The notes: generated by a model not told the origin, from the letters alone. A DNA stretch of 64,000 nt from Myxococcales bacterium (GCA_016794525.1 JAEUJY010000068.1:42801-106800), one strand, 5' to 3'. Positions 49,217 through 57,687 are shown, counted from the first letter of the stretch. Program-made: numbers and translations.

Positions 49217-51079
49217 CTACGGCTGGGTGACGCCGGCGAAGATCGCGAGGTCGGCGAACGTGAAGTCGCCGGCGGCGGCCGACGGCAGCGACGGCGTGAA
49301 CCCGGCGGCGGCGTTCAGGTACGAGTCGCGATCGCGCTTGAGCATGCGCACGAACGTGTCGGCGACGATCCGCGCCCCCAGCGGACCGAGTTGCTCGCCG
49401 CCGCCGAGCACCGCGGCCTCGCGCAGCAGGTAGTACCAGAGCGGCGTCTTGGTCAGCAGCACGCCGCCGCTGCTGTTGAGCAGCGCGACCTCGTTGGCCG
49501 GCAGCCCCGAGGTCAGCTGGGCGCTGGTCAGCGGCGCGATGCCGAGCGCGGTGGCCATCGCCTGGCCGCTGGGCAGCCCGAGCGCGAGGCCGCGCCGCAG
49601 GTTGCGCTTGGCGAGCACCGCCATCAGGCCGGTGAAGCCGGGCAGCGTCTCGAGGCCGGCCGCCAGGACGCTGTCGATCTTGCGCGCCTTGTTGTGCACC
49701 GGCACCGCCACGCCGGTGTCGAAGAACGCGTTCCAGTCGACGACCCAGTTGGAGAACACCGGCAGCCGCGGGTTGCGGATGAACTCGAAGACCTGGCCGA
49801 GCGTCGCCGCCGGGAAGTTGAAGTTCACCCAATAGCGGTCGCGGATCATGCTGTGGCCGAAGCGGTACGCGGCCACCGCGAACTCGACCGGCATGCGGAA
49901 CGCGCTGCCGACCGGCGCCACCACCGTCGTCAGCGCCTTGGTCACCGCGGCCGAGCCGCAGATCCGCGGCAGGAAGTCGTGGACCACCGCCCACTGGTAG
50001 TGGTGGGTGACCAGCTTCTTGGCCTCGACGAAGATGTCGCCGGTGAACGACGCCAGCTGCAGCAGGTCGACCACCTGGTTGTGGAACCGCAGCATCGTCT
50101 GGTGGAACTGCGCGACGATCAGGTTCTCGTCGTTGCGCGGGTCGCCGATGATCGCGGTGTTGGTGTCGCGCACGCGCGGCACGTCGAAGTCGGTCTTGAC
50201 CACCATCCCCGCGGCGCCCGCCGCGCCGCCCGGCCCACCCGGGCCGACGTTCTGGTTGGCGCCGAGCTTCAGCTTGATCGCGCTCGACGCGCCGCCCGCC
50301 GGGAACTCGTAGAGGAACGGATCGAGCGCCGGGCCGCGGCCGTAGACCGAGTCCAGGTCGAGCGCCGGCGTGCGCATGTTGTTGAGCGTGTTGGCGTCGG
50401 TCGCGGCGTCGAGCGACGACGACACGTCGAGCGTGATGTCGTGGTCGACGAACTGCCCGACGTAGGTGAACCCGGCCGGGATCGTCGAGTCGGCGATGCC
50501 GGTCTCGCGGCCGGGGTCGCCCATCAGATCGCCGAGCGCGCCGACCAGGGCCTGGTGCGTGGCGTCGAACGGCAGCTTGCTGGCGGCGCGCACCGCCGTC
50601 GACGACATGTAGCCGAACATGTCGGCGCAGCGCGAGAAGATCAGCTTCGACGGGAAGTACGCCAGCGCGAACTTCGCGCCGTGGAAGCTCTTCACCGTCG
50701 GGCGCAGCGCCGGCAGCGTCGCCTTGACGTCCTCGGGCAGCGCCGCGACGGCCACCGCGCCCTTGGGGTCGATGCGGTTGACGACCGCGCGCAGCGCCTC
50801 GGCCGGCACCGTCGGCGTGACGTCGAGCTCGCTCACCCGGCGCGCCAGCGCGCTCGCCGTCAGCGGCGCGCGGTTGCGGAAGCCGCGGCGGAACGCGTCG
50901 CCCTCGACCCGGGTGCCGCCCACCTCGGCCTCGGGTCGCCGCTCGTCGCCATCCATGGCCGCCGCCGCCGCGCGTGCGCGCGCGGGCCCCGCCGTCGCTG
51001 CGGCGGTGCGTGCGCCCCGCGTGGTCGTGGACGTGCGGCGCGGCGCGCGCGCCTTCGGCTGCTTCTTGGTCTTCGCCAT
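49217..51079 (-). CDS. Heme peroxidase of the animal (myeloperoxidase-like) superfamily
   Basis: 620 residues. The first 55 are an Arg/Lys/Ala/Thr-rich tail without signal peptide. The catalytic domain has the distal His in YVGQFVDHDITLD, the typical 'IIGDPRNDENLIVAQFHQTM' with LRFHNQVVDLL, and the proximal His in AYRFGHSMIRDRYW. Bacterial members oxidise halides or phenolics and some are used in defence; the substrate cannot be told here. A good GGAGGG ribosome site precedes ATG 51079. It converges with the DUF779 gene (3-base gap) and is divergent from the hydrolase lipoprotein. Confidence 0.9.
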   Translation of the reverse strand: MAKTKKQPKARAPRRTSTTTRGARTAAATAGPARARAAAAAMDGDERRPEAEVGGTRVEGDAFRRGFRNRAPLTASALARRVSELDVTPTVPAEALRAVVNRIDPKGAVAVAALPEDVKATLPALRPTVKSFHGAKFALAYFPSKLIFSRCADMFGYMSSTAVRAASKLPFDATHQALVGALGDLMGDPGRETGIADSTIPAGFTYVGQFVDHDITLDVSSSLDAATDANTLNNMRTPALDLDSVYGRGPALDPFLYEFPAGGASSAIKLKLGANQNVGPGGPGGAAGAAGMVVKTDFDVPRVRDTNTAIIGDPRNDENLIVAQFHQTMLRFHNQVVDLLQLASFTGDIFVEAKKLVTHHYQWAVVHDFLPRICGSAAVTKALTTVVAPVGSAFRMPVEFAVAAYRFGHSMIRDRYWVNFNFPAATLGQVFEFIRNPRLPVFSNWVVDWNAFFDTGVAVPVHNKARKIDSVLAAGLETLPGFTGLMAVLAKRNLRRGLALGLPSGQAMATALGIAPLTSAQLTSGLPANEVALLNSSGGVLLTKTPLWYYLLREAAVLGGGEQLGPLGARIVADTFVRMLKRDRDSYLNAAAGFTPSLPSAAAGDFTFADLAIFAGVTQP

Positions 51080-51307
51080 CGTTCCCTCCGTTCCGATCGG
51101 TTGTGGCGCGCCGGCCCCCCGCCGACGCGCGCCGAGCCGACGCTACCGTGGAAGACGCACGATCGACGCGAGTTTCTCGACGAGCTATCCGCTCACCCCG
51201 GCGGGGTCATCGCGCGATCTCGGCGCGGGCGCGCCCGCCTCGTGCGGCGTTCGTCACCCGCGCACCTGGAGGGTGAGGTCGGTGGCGCCGCGCGGTACGA
51301 TGGCGCG

Positions 51308-53392
51308 GTGCGCCGCCTCGTCTTCGCCTCGCTGGCCCTCGGCCTGGCCGCGTGCGGCGACGATCCGGCGGGCGTCCCGGCGGCGCGCCTCGAGCTGCCG
51401 GCGGTGATCGATCTGCCGTACGTCGAGGCCGGCGCCGGCGCGAGCGAGGTCGCGGTGACCGTCGCCAACGTCGGTGACGTCGCGCTGGTCGGCGTCGCCG
51501 GCGCGGCGCTGGCGTGGCGGGTCGACGATCCAGCGTTCACGGTGACCGGGCCGAGCAGCCTCGCGCCCGGCGCCGCCGCCACCGTCGCGCTGCGCTGGCA
51601 GGGCGCCGCCGCCGAGGCGATCGCCGGCGCCACGCTCACCGTCGAGGGCGAGCTCGGGCGCTGGACCGCCGAAGTGTGGGCGGTGGCCGGCGCGCCGGGG
51701 CTCGCGCCGCTGGTGTTCGAGCCGGTCACCGGCGCCGGCGGCGTCGCGATCGGCCAGAGCGCGGTGCCGCACCTGCCGACGGCGCCCTACCCCGCGCCGG
51801 GCCGCGCGTGGACCGACGATCGCGTCCACGTCTTCGTGCCCGCCGAGTGGCGCGAGCGCGACGCGCAGGACGTCGTGCTGCACTTCCACGGCCACAACAC
51901 GACGATCGCCGCGACGATCGCCGCGCACCGCTACCGCGAGCAGCTCTACGCCAGCGGCGCCGACGCGATCTTGATCGTGCCGCAGGGGCCGGTGAACGCC
52001 GCGTCGGGCGACTTCGGCAAGCTCGCCGATCCCGCCGGCACCGCCGCGCTGTTCACCGAGGTGCTGATCGCGCTGTACCGCGCTGGCGTCGTCACCCGGC
52101 CGGCGCTGGGCCAGGTCACGCTGACCTCGCACTCCGGCGGCTACGTCGCCACCGCGCAGAACCTGGCCGCCGACGCGCCGTTCGCGGTCGGCCAGGTCGA
52201 TCTGTACGACTCGCTGTACGGCTACCTCGACGTGTTCCGCGGCTTCGCCCGCAGCGGCCGGCCGCTGCGCTCGAACTACACCAGCGGCGGCGGCACGCTC
52301 GCCAACAACCAGCAGCTCGCCGCGACGCTGGCCGCCGACGGGCTGGCGGTCGCCGACGCCGCGACGTCGCTGACGCTGGCCAGCCCGGCGCCGGTGATCA
52401 CCTTCACCGCCGCCAGCCACGAAGGCTCGACCCGCGACGACGACGCTTACACCGAGGCACTGCGCTGGATGGCGCCGCACGGCCGCCGCGGCCCGCGCGT
52501 CGATCTGCGCGCGGCCACCGCGATCGACGCCGGCCACGCGCGCGTGCGCTGGCGCGCGCCCGCCGACACCGACGTCACCGGCTGGCAGCTCGAGCTGACC
52601 AGCGCCAGCGGCGCGTCGACCGTCGCGGTGGCGGCCGACGCCACCGAGGCCACCGTGCCGATCAGCGGACCGACCCGGGTGCGCGTCCGCCCCCTGGTGG
52701 CCGGCCTCGCGAGCGACGCCGGCCAGCCCAGCGACACGTTCGTCGTCGGCGGCGCCGCGCGGGTGTTGATCGTCGACGGCTTCGAGCGCGTCGTCGACGG
52801 ATCGTACGGTCAGCTGGCCCACGACGCCGCGGCGCGGGTCGGCGCCGGGCTCGGCGACGTCGCGACCGTCAGCGCCAGCGCGATCCGCGAGGACGCCGTC
52901 GACCTCGCGCCGTACGCCGCGGTGATCTGGCTGTGCGGCGACGACTCGACCGAGGACCACACGCTCACCGCCGCCGAGCGCGCGGCGCTCGACGCGTACC
53001 TCGCCGGCGGTGGCCGCGTGATCGTCGCGGGCAGCGAGGTCGGCTTCGACCTGGGCCCGACCAGCGCCGGCCGCGCGTGGCTCGCCGCCACCGCCGGCGC
53101 CACCTACGCCGCCGACGACGCCGGCACCGATCGCGCCCAGGGCGCGGGGCCGCTGGCGAGCATCGCGACGTTCGGCTTCGGCGGCCCCACCGCGCTGTAC
53201 CCCGAGGACTACCCCGACACCTTCACCGCCGGCGGCGGCGCGACCGCGCTGCTCACCTACGCTGGCGGCGCGACCGCCGCGGTCGGGATCGCCGGCCGCG
53301 CGGCGATCGTCGGCTTCCCGCTCGAGGTGATCGACGACGACGCCACCCGCGCCGCGGTGGTGCGCGCGCTGCTCGCCTTCGTCGGCGCCTGA
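51308..53392 (+). CDS. Lipoprotein: alpha/beta hydrolase-like domain plus C-terminal GATase-like domain
   Basis: 694 residues. A lipoprotein signal peptide ends in LAAC (Cys16). A beta-sandwich (about 25-130) precedes an alpha/beta-hydrolase-like domain with DVVLHFHGHNTT (oxyanion-type HGH), the nucleophile-elbow-like LTSHSGGYVA, VDLYDSLYG (Asp) and TFTAASHEGSTRDDD (His). Then a FnIII-like module (about 395-475) and a C-terminal domain resembling class I glutamine amidotransferase/ThuA-like Rossmann modules (VLIVDGFERVVDGS ... GGRVIVAGSEVGFDLG), fused to cell-wall hydrolases in related bacteria. Substrate unknown; outer-membrane or periplasmic. GTG 51308 is the only start giving the signal peptide. 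Confidence 0.8.
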   Translation: MRRLVFASLALGLAACGDDPAGVPAARLELPAVIDLPYVEAGAGASEVAVTVANVGDVALVGVAGAALAWRVDDPAFTVTGPSSLAPGAAATVALRWQGAAAEAIAGATLTVEGELGRWTAEVWAVAGAPGLAPLVFEPVTGAGGVAIGQSAVPHLPTAPYPAPGRAWTDDRVHVFVPAEWRERDAQDVVLHFHGHNTTIAATIAAHRYREQLYASGADAILIVPQGPVNAASGDFGKLADPAGTAALFTEVLIALYRAGVVTRPALGQVTLTSHSGGYVATAQNLAADAPFAVGQVDLYDSLYGYLDVFRGFARSGRPLRSNYTSGGGTLANNQQLAATLAADGLAVADAATSLTLASPAPVITFTAASHEGSTRDDDAYTEALRWMAPHGRRGPRVDLRAATAIDAGHARVRWRAPADTDVTGWQLELTSASGASTVAVAADATEATVPISGPTRVRVRPLVAGLASDAGQPSDTFVVGGAARVLIVDGFERVVDGSYGQLAHDAAARVGAGLGDVATVSASAIREDAVDLAPYAAVIWLCGDDSTEDHTLTAAERAALDAYLAGGGRVIVAGSEVGFDLGPTSAGRAWLAATAGATYAADDAGTDRAQGAGPLASIATFGFGGPTALYPEDYPDTFTAGGGATALLTYAGGATAAVGIAGRAAIVGFPLEVIDDDATRAAVVRALLAFVGA

Positions 53393-53486
53393 GCGGCTGG
53401 GTCGGTCGCGCCCCACTCGCCGAGGCGATCGGGTCCAGCGCGCCGCGGTCGGGAGCGCGGCGCCCCCGCAGTTCGCGTAGTTACGC

Positions 53487-53502
53487 TGGCGCAGGGGTTG
53501 CT
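53487..53502 (+). promoter_or_regulatory. Putative sigma54 promoter before lipoprotein gene
   Basis: TGGCGCAGGGGTTGCT matches the sigma54 consensus at GG-N10-GC, TGGC and complete TTGCT. From the -24 GG onward it is nearly the same as the fliL element (646-661), and the likeness continues past it (TGTA-C/G-GT). Predicted transcript start 53513, 2 bases before ATG 53515. Confidence 0.5.
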
Positions 53503-53514
53503 GTAGGTGCGGGT

Positions 53515-54924
53515 ATGAAGCCGACCCTCGCTCTGTCCTGCGCTCTGTTCCTGGCTGCCTGCGGCGTGAAGCTGCCCGGCGGCGTCACGCTGCCTGGTGG
53601 CGGCAAGTCCACCAACGGCGGCACCGCCAGCGCGCCCGCGACCACCGGCGGCGCGACCCAGCCCGGGCCCAGCCCCGACGCGCCGCCGTCGAAGCCGGTC
53701 GGCGACCTCGCGCCGTACTACGCCAGCCTCACGCTCGACGTGCTCTACCACCGCATCAACGACCTGCGGCAGGACGAGATCTACGAGCTGGCCAAGACCG
53801 ACGTCGGCCGCGATCTCCTGTGGCAGGCGGCGAACCCCGATCCGACGTGGATCCTCGAGTGGCGCCAGCGCGACTGGACCAACGCCAGCGAGAACGCCGA
53901 GGCGATGACCCAGGCGGCGTTCAACCGCGCGTGGGAGCAGAGCTGCGCCGCGGAGTTCACCGCCAGCCGCAAGGCCCACGCCGACGTCGCCGCCAAGCTC
54001 GCTCCCGAGCTGGCCCGCGTCGATGGGCTGACCAACTACTACGAGCGCATGGCGGGCTACGCGGCGCTGGCCGCGCAGGTCGAGGAGGCGATGACCGCCG
54101 CCGGGCTGCCGCTCGACAAGGACCCGTTCGGCCCGGTCGGCTTCCGCGCGACGGTGTTGACCCACGCGATCGCCTTCCACCACGGCTCGCGCCACGCGTG
54201 GCTGTCGTTCCCGAGCGGCCGCTTCCCGACGATGGATCGCATGCGCGACGGCACCCGCGAGCTGACCGACGACACGGCCCACGAGCGCAGCGCGTACTGC
54301 GCGCAGGTCGCCAGCCGCGGCGGCGTGCGCACGACGCCGCAGACCAGCATCTGGGGCGAGGGCCACATGTCGGCGCGCCGCGTGGCGTGGCCGACGATCG
54401 TCGGCGACGAGGCCGCGACCCGCGCCTGGCAGAAGGCCGAGCTGGCGAAGCTGGCGCCGGCGCTCGAGCTGCGCGACCCGCTGCGCGTCGAGAACGTCGA
54501 GAAGGCCTTCGGCTTCGGCCCGCCGGCCGAGGAGCCCAAGCTCGGCGGCTTCCGCGACTTCAAGGTGACCAAGGTCGCCGACGGCGTCATCACCGCGACC
54601 CGCACCGACTCCGAGCGCTTCCCCTACGGCTGCCGCACCACCCGCCGGATCGACCGCATCACCGACGACGGCCACGTCATCTACCAGCAGGACTGCAAGT
54701 ACGGCGACCGCGAGTGGAAGCTGGTCGTGACCGCACGCTTCGACGAGCTGCCCCCGGGCGTGGCGCTCGCCGTCGGCGACCTGATCGACTTCGCCGCCGA
54801 CGTCGACGCCGACGTCAAGAAGGCCGGCAAGAAGTCCGCCTCGCACGAGCTGACCACCCGCACCATCACCGCCACCGGCCGCCACCTGTTCAAGGTCAAG
54901 CGCGGCAACGATACGGTCTGGTGA
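53515..54924 (+). CDS. Lipoprotein of unknown function
   Basis: 469 residues. Lipobox LAAC (Cys16) follows a short signal peptide; then a 45-residue Gly/Pro/Thr linker, then a mixed helical domain with several Trp/Cys-containing segments (LDVLYHRINDLRQDEIYELA, TWILEWRQRDWTN, 'PYGCRTTRRIDRITDDGHVI'). I recognise no catalytic motif. The composition and clear codon bias show a real, expressed-type gene. No other start can supply the signal peptide, so the tiny 2-base leader implied by the upstream sigma54-like element is a genuine puzzle. Confidence 0.8.
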   Translation: MKPTLALSCALFLAACGVKLPGGVTLPGGGKSTNGGTASAPATTGGATQPGPSPDAPPSKPVGDLAPYYASLTLDVLYHRINDLRQDEIYELAKTDVGRDLLWQAANPDPTWILEWRQRDWTNASENAEAMTQAAFNRAWEQSCAAEFTASRKAHADVAAKLAPELARVDGLTNYYERMAGYAALAAQVEEAMTAAGLPLDKDPFGPVGFRATVLTHAIAFHHGSRHAWLSFPSGRFPTMDRMRDGTRELTDDTAHERSAYCAQVASRGGVRTTPQTSIWGEGHMSARRVAWPTIVGDEAATRAWQKAELAKLAPALELRDPLRVENVEKAFGFGPPAEEPKLGGFRDFKVTKVADGVITATRTDSERFPYGCRTTRRIDRITDDGHVIYQQDCKYGDREWKLVVTARFDELPPGVALAVGDLIDFAADVDADVKKAGKKSASHELTTRTITATGRHLFKVKRGNDTVW

Positions 54925-54944
54925 GCGGCTGCCCTCCGGCACTG

Positions 54945-55138
54945 CTAGATCGATTGCGCATCTGGGACGAGCACGTCCTCGACCTCGACCTGCAACGCGC
55001 CGCCCACATACGAAGCGGCGACCACGCCAGGTCGCCGCTTCGACGGCACTCGAACACGCGCGCCACCAGCGACTCGTCGCGGAATCGGTACTGCCACCCC
55101 GCTTCCTCGAACTCAAACCAAGTCTCTGGCGGCGCCAT
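54945..55138 (-). pseudogene. Small gene split by a frameshift
   Basis: Starting at ATG 55138 the minus strand reads a protein-like segment (MAPPETWFEFEEAGWQYRF, RDESLVARVFECRR) for about 40 codons. It then runs into low-quality Arg/Ser sequence, while another frame from around 55030 gives another protein-like segment, 'ASYVGGALQVEVEDVLVPDA' ending QSI-stop at 54945. The two pieces together would make a protein of about 63 residues, so one indel around 55020-55035 appears to break it (mutation, sequencing error, or rarely a programmed shift). Function unknown. It lies at the edge of the lower-GC islet. Confidence 0.5.
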
Positions 55139-55177
55139 CGAACCGCACCGAGCGGACGACACGGCGCAGGCGGAGGC

Positions 55178-55840
55178 TCACCTTTGCCACGCGCCGGCCC
55201 TGTCCTTCGCGAGCCCCAGCGCGAGTGCCGGCTGCAGGTCGGCCATCTTCAGCGCGTTGCAGACCGCGTGGCGCCGCAAGTCCTCCGTGCTTGCAGCGTC
55301 CGACTCCAGCCACGTGACGGTCCCTAGCCAGAACCGGCGTTCCTCCTCGACCAGGGGCTCGCCAGGGAGGGAGTCATCGAACGACCGCCCCTCGGTCGTG
55401 TCTCCTGGGTCGGTGCAACCGAGGCGCATCTCCGCGAGCAGTAGCCGGATCGTGTCGAAGATCGCAGCCTCCGGGCGCCAGACGCTCGCCTCCACGGGGT
55501 TCAGCATGATCTCCAGCGCACCCGCCGCAAGCCCACCGACGTTCTGGGCCAGCGCGTCATAGAAGCCGTCGACGACCCAGTCCTCGCCGGGGATCAGCGT
55601 CTCGAGGGCCTCGAGGATCGACTTGTCGACGGCGGTCGCGGCACCACGAGCCGCGACGCGCCACAACTGATCGAGGATGCCGTCGAAACGCTCCGAACGC
55701 CGTGGCGCCTTCCGCTCATACTCCTCGAACAAGGGAGCCAAGCGCTGCGCATACGCGAGCAAGAAGAGCGCCCGCTTGGCTGGGGGCATCCGGGTTACCG
55801 GCGCCTCGAGCTGCGCGCACATGGCCTCGAAGTTGGTCAC
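55178..55840 (-). CDS. DUF416 (YjaG-like) family protein
   Basis: 220 residues, helical. 'ALFLLAYAQRLAPLFEEYER' and FDGILDQLWRVAARG, ALETLIPGEDWVVDGFYDAL, AAGALEIMLNPVEAS resemble the YjaG/DUF416 pattern in which an early F/L-x-x-x-x-c-eR is followed by ..iLd-x-iW.. and a helical core. Function of the family is unknown. The GTG start at 55840 overlaps the stop of the preceding small gene by 4 bases. Base composition is less GC-biased than the flanks. Confidence 0.72.
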   Translation of the reverse strand: MTNFEAMCAQLEAPVTRMPPAKRALFLLAYAQRLAPLFEEYERKAPRRSERFDGILDQLWRVAARGAATAVDKSILEALETLIPGEDWVVDGFYDALAQNVGGLAAGALEIMLNPVEASVWRPEAAIFDTIRLLLAEMRLGCTDPGDTTEGRSFDDSLPGEPLVEEERRFWLGTVTWLESDAASTEDLRRHAVCNALKMADLQPALALGLAKDRAGAWQR

Positions 55841-56139
55841 GCGCCGTACTCCACGTCGACCAGATCGCGATGGAACGCGACCACCAGTCCAACCCGCCGA
55901 GGCGTGCCGCGCGCGGCCCACCGGTGCACATCGCTCTCCTCGGAGCTCCAGCGCGAGCAGCGCAACTCGGGCGACGCCCCGCTGTTCCATGCTTCACAGC
56001 CACCCTCGAACCTCACAACGAGCGAGTACCAGGCACCGGCGCAGGCCGGTCGGCCAGTCCGTCGTCGGCGAGGGCGGTTGGCTCGGCGGCCGCCGCGACC
56101 TCGCGGCAACCAAGTCGCCGACGGCGTCGTCTCAGTCAC
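55837..56139 (-). CDS. Small hypothetical protein
   Basis: 100 residues. An Arg-rich N-terminal third leads to a compact C-terminal part (WYSLVVRFEGGCEAWNSGA, 'HRWAARGTPRRVGLVVAFHR', DLVDVEYGA) with strand-like patterning. It overlaps the upstream gene by 8 bases and the downstream DUF416 gene by 4 bases (GTGA), which is the main evidence that this frame is real. The GTG at 56139 is inferred from the overlap. Not recognised. Confidence 0.6.
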   Translation of the reverse strand: MTETTPSATWLPRGRGGRRANRPRRRRTGRPACAGAWYSLVVRFEGGCEAWNSGASPELRCSRWSSEESDVHRWAARGTPRRVGLVVAFHRDLVDVEYGA

Positions 56140-56425
56140 GTCGCATGACGGATCGGTAAGGGCGGTTCGGTTGCCGGGGCATCGCCGCGAAGTCCCAGTC
56201 GTGCGGCGTGGACCACCAGTACTCACGATACGCCTTGGGTTGGCGTGCCTCGTAGATCGCGACGACTCCCAGGAGCGCCGTCGGCGAGTCTGCCGCAAAG
56301 TCCCAGCCGTCCTTCTCGGCGAAGAAGAGCTTCGAGGCCTCGGCGTACCAGACCTGATACCCCTTCTCGTGAAGGACCGCCGTGGCCTCGCCAAACACGT
56401 TCACGTAGTCCGAGAGAGTCGGCAT
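56132..56425 (-). CDS. Small hypothetical protein, first gene of islet operon
   Basis: 97 residues, aromatic and acidic: SDYVNVFGEATAVLHEKGYQ, VWYAEASKLFFAEKDGWDFA, 'LLGVVAIYEARQPKAYREYW', WSTPHDWDFAAMP. The size, composition and clustering with other small genes recall immunity or accessory proteins of polymorphic toxin loci, but no toxin is adjacent, so this is speculation. ATG 56425 has GAGG 9 bases upstream. Its stop overlaps the next gene. Confidence 0.65.
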   Translation of the reverse strand: MPTLSDYVNVFGEATAVLHEKGYQVWYAEASKLFFAEKDGWDFAADSPTALLGVVAIYEARQPKAYREYWWSTPHDWDFAAMPRQPNRPYRSVMRRD

Positions 56426-56475
56426 CTTCACAGGCCTCGCTTGCTGACGGTTCGGTGTCCCTCGTCGGGTGGACG

Positions 56476-57060
56476 CTACCTCATCGGCGCCTTCGGTTTC
56501 GTCTCCCACGTATGGCCGAAGACGATGCTGGCTTGCCACTGGGTGTGATCGGGCGCGCCGATCTGCCAGCGGCGCTCGACGCGGGCGTCGGCGCCGGCGT
56601 ACCAGCCGCCGACGTCGACGGCGACGCGGGCGCCGGCGAGCGGCGCGTAGAGGCCAAAGCCGGTGTCGTCAGCGACGACGTCGACGAGCATCGCCTCGAA
56701 GCCGACCAGCGCCATGGCGCGGATGCCGGGCGCGCGCACGCCGAGCGCGATCGCCACCGGGACGCCGACGCCCCAGTCCTCGCCGGCGCGCCACAGCTGC
56801 AGCGCCGGGACGAAGCCGAACAGGCCGCCGAAGGTGCCGCGCGGCGCGAGCACCGGGAAGCCCTCGTAGTCGAGCCGCGCCACCCAGCCGTCGACGCCGT
56901 CCTGGCGCTGGGTGCCGATCGCCAGCCCGCCGCCCAGGCCGGCGTGGGGATGCGCGAAGGGCCGCGGCGGCGACGTCGCCGGCGGCACCGCGACGGGGGT
57001 CGCGCGCGCGACCGCCGTGAGCGCGATCAGCGCGACCAGGCCGAGGGGGATGCGACGCAT
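56476..57060 (-). CDS. Exported beta-rich protein of unknown function
   Basis: 194 residues. A Sec signal peptide (IPLGLVALIALTAVARA) is followed by alternating Gly/aromatic strands (GLGGGLAIGTQRQDGVDGW, 'TGFGLYAPLAGARVAVDVGG', WYAGADARVERRWQIG) ending in Trp/Phe-containing strands, consistent with an outer-membrane beta-barrel or periplasmic beta protein. ATG 57060 chosen because the longer frame upstream runs into the hexamer repeat. No specific family recognised. Confidence 0.72.
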   Translation of the reverse strand: MRRIPLGLVALIALTAVARATPVAVPPATSPPRPFAHPHAGLGGGLAIGTQRQDGVDGWVARLDYEGFPVLAPRGTFGGLFGFVPALQLWRAGEDWGVGVPVAIALGVRAPGIRAMALVGFEAMLVDVVADDTGFGLYAPLAGARVAVDVGGWYAGADARVERRWQIGAPDHTQWQASIVFGHTWETKPKAPMR

Positions 57061-57087
57061 GCGCGACAGTAACGCGCGCGGACCGCA

Positions 57088-57102
57088 GGCGCTTACAGCG
57101 CC
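57088..57102. promoter_or_regulatory. Palindrome GGCGCT-TAC-AGCGCC
   Basis: A perfect 6-bp inverted repeat with 3-base centre lies 28 bases upstream of the start of the exported protein gene (57060, minus strand) and directly next to the hexamer array. It could be an operator; function unproven. Confidence 0.3.
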
Positions 57103-57233
57103 CCGTGCCCATGCCCGTGCCTGTGCCCGTGCCCGTACCCGGCTCCGTGCCCGTGCCCGTGCCCGTGCCCGTGCCCGTCTCCGGCTCCGACGCTGGCTCC
57201 GGCTCCGACGCTGGCTCCGGCTCCGACGCCACC
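57103..57233. repeat. Hexanucleotide array A (CCCGTG / GGCTCC units)
   Basis: About 20 imperfect 6-base units: first CCCGTG variants, then GGCTCC and GACGCT variants. It lies about 160 bases before the transposase remnant; a second, longer array lies on its other side. Confidence 0.85.
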
Positions 57234-57393
57234 CCTTCAACCGAAGCGCGGGCCGCGGCAGGGGGGATGTGGACACCTGGGCTGAAGTCTCTGTGGAACG
57301 AGCCGTCAGGGATCAGATCAATCAGTACTAGCGCGCAATCGGTGTGCCAGCGTTGACGAATGGGGACGCCATCGCATTAGTGCCAAAATCATC

Positions 57394-57686
57394 ATGGCGC
57401 GTGCGCAACGTCGACGAATGCCGGTCCAGCTGTCCCTGGAGGACGCGCGGCGTCCGAGCGGGCGCGGTGGGTGGCGGCCGGGCGTCGCAAGCGGCGGCCG
57501 GGCGCGTGTTCGCATCTGTGGTTCGACGGCTGGAAGGCCGCCGTGCGAACCGACGCGCCTTGGCTACGCGCGCTGGCGCGGGCCGGTTGCCCGACAGCGG
57601 CGCCGCACACGTGGCTGTTGCGGGTCGGGTGGCGGCGACGCGGCGGCCTGATTGGAGTCGATGACGTGCCGGGGCCAGCGCCGTAG
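57394..57686 (+). pseudogene. Remnant of a REP-associated tyrosine (RAYT/Y1_Tnp) transposase with its catalytic core deleted
   Basis: From ATG 57394 the first 30 codons (MARAQRRRMPVQLSLEDARR then PSGRGGWRPG) resemble the N-terminus of RAYT-type transposases (...LSL...GGwRpGaGRp). After a frame shift near 57480 the sequence reads 'LWFDGWKAAVRTDAPWLRAL' and [20 protein letters not shown], resembling the usual C-terminal end (..WFDGW.. TWLL..GWRRhGLI..). The HUH/Y1 catalytic domain of about 150 residues between them is absent. An 11-base direct repeat GCGGCCGGGCG around the junction could have mediated the deletion. The family assignment is from memory of the two end motifs. Confidence 0.55.
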
Positions 57687-57687
57687 T

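Larger units (their letters stand above)
57061..57393. other. Gene-free stretch with palindrome and repeat array
   Basis: 333 bases without a credible gene. It holds the palindrome GGCGCT-TAC-AGCGCC (57088-57102), the first hexanucleotide array (57103-57233) and a 150-base segment of clearly lower GC leading to the transposase remnant. Confidence 0.7.

Noticed and set aside
49391..51307. Plus-strand open frame continuing upstream of the hydrolase lipoprotein
   Set aside because: It runs antisense through the heme peroxidase with an Arg/Gln/His-rich translation; the real gene begins at GTG 51308 with a signal peptide.
51254..53416. 720-codon minus-strand frame opposite the hydrolase lipoprotein
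   Set aside because: Shadow of the plus-strand gene; composition is repetitive and no motifs are seen.
56544..57072. Plus-strand Arg-rich frames opposite the exported beta-rich protein
   Set aside because: Shadows of the minus-strand gene, which has a clear signal peptide and strand pattern.
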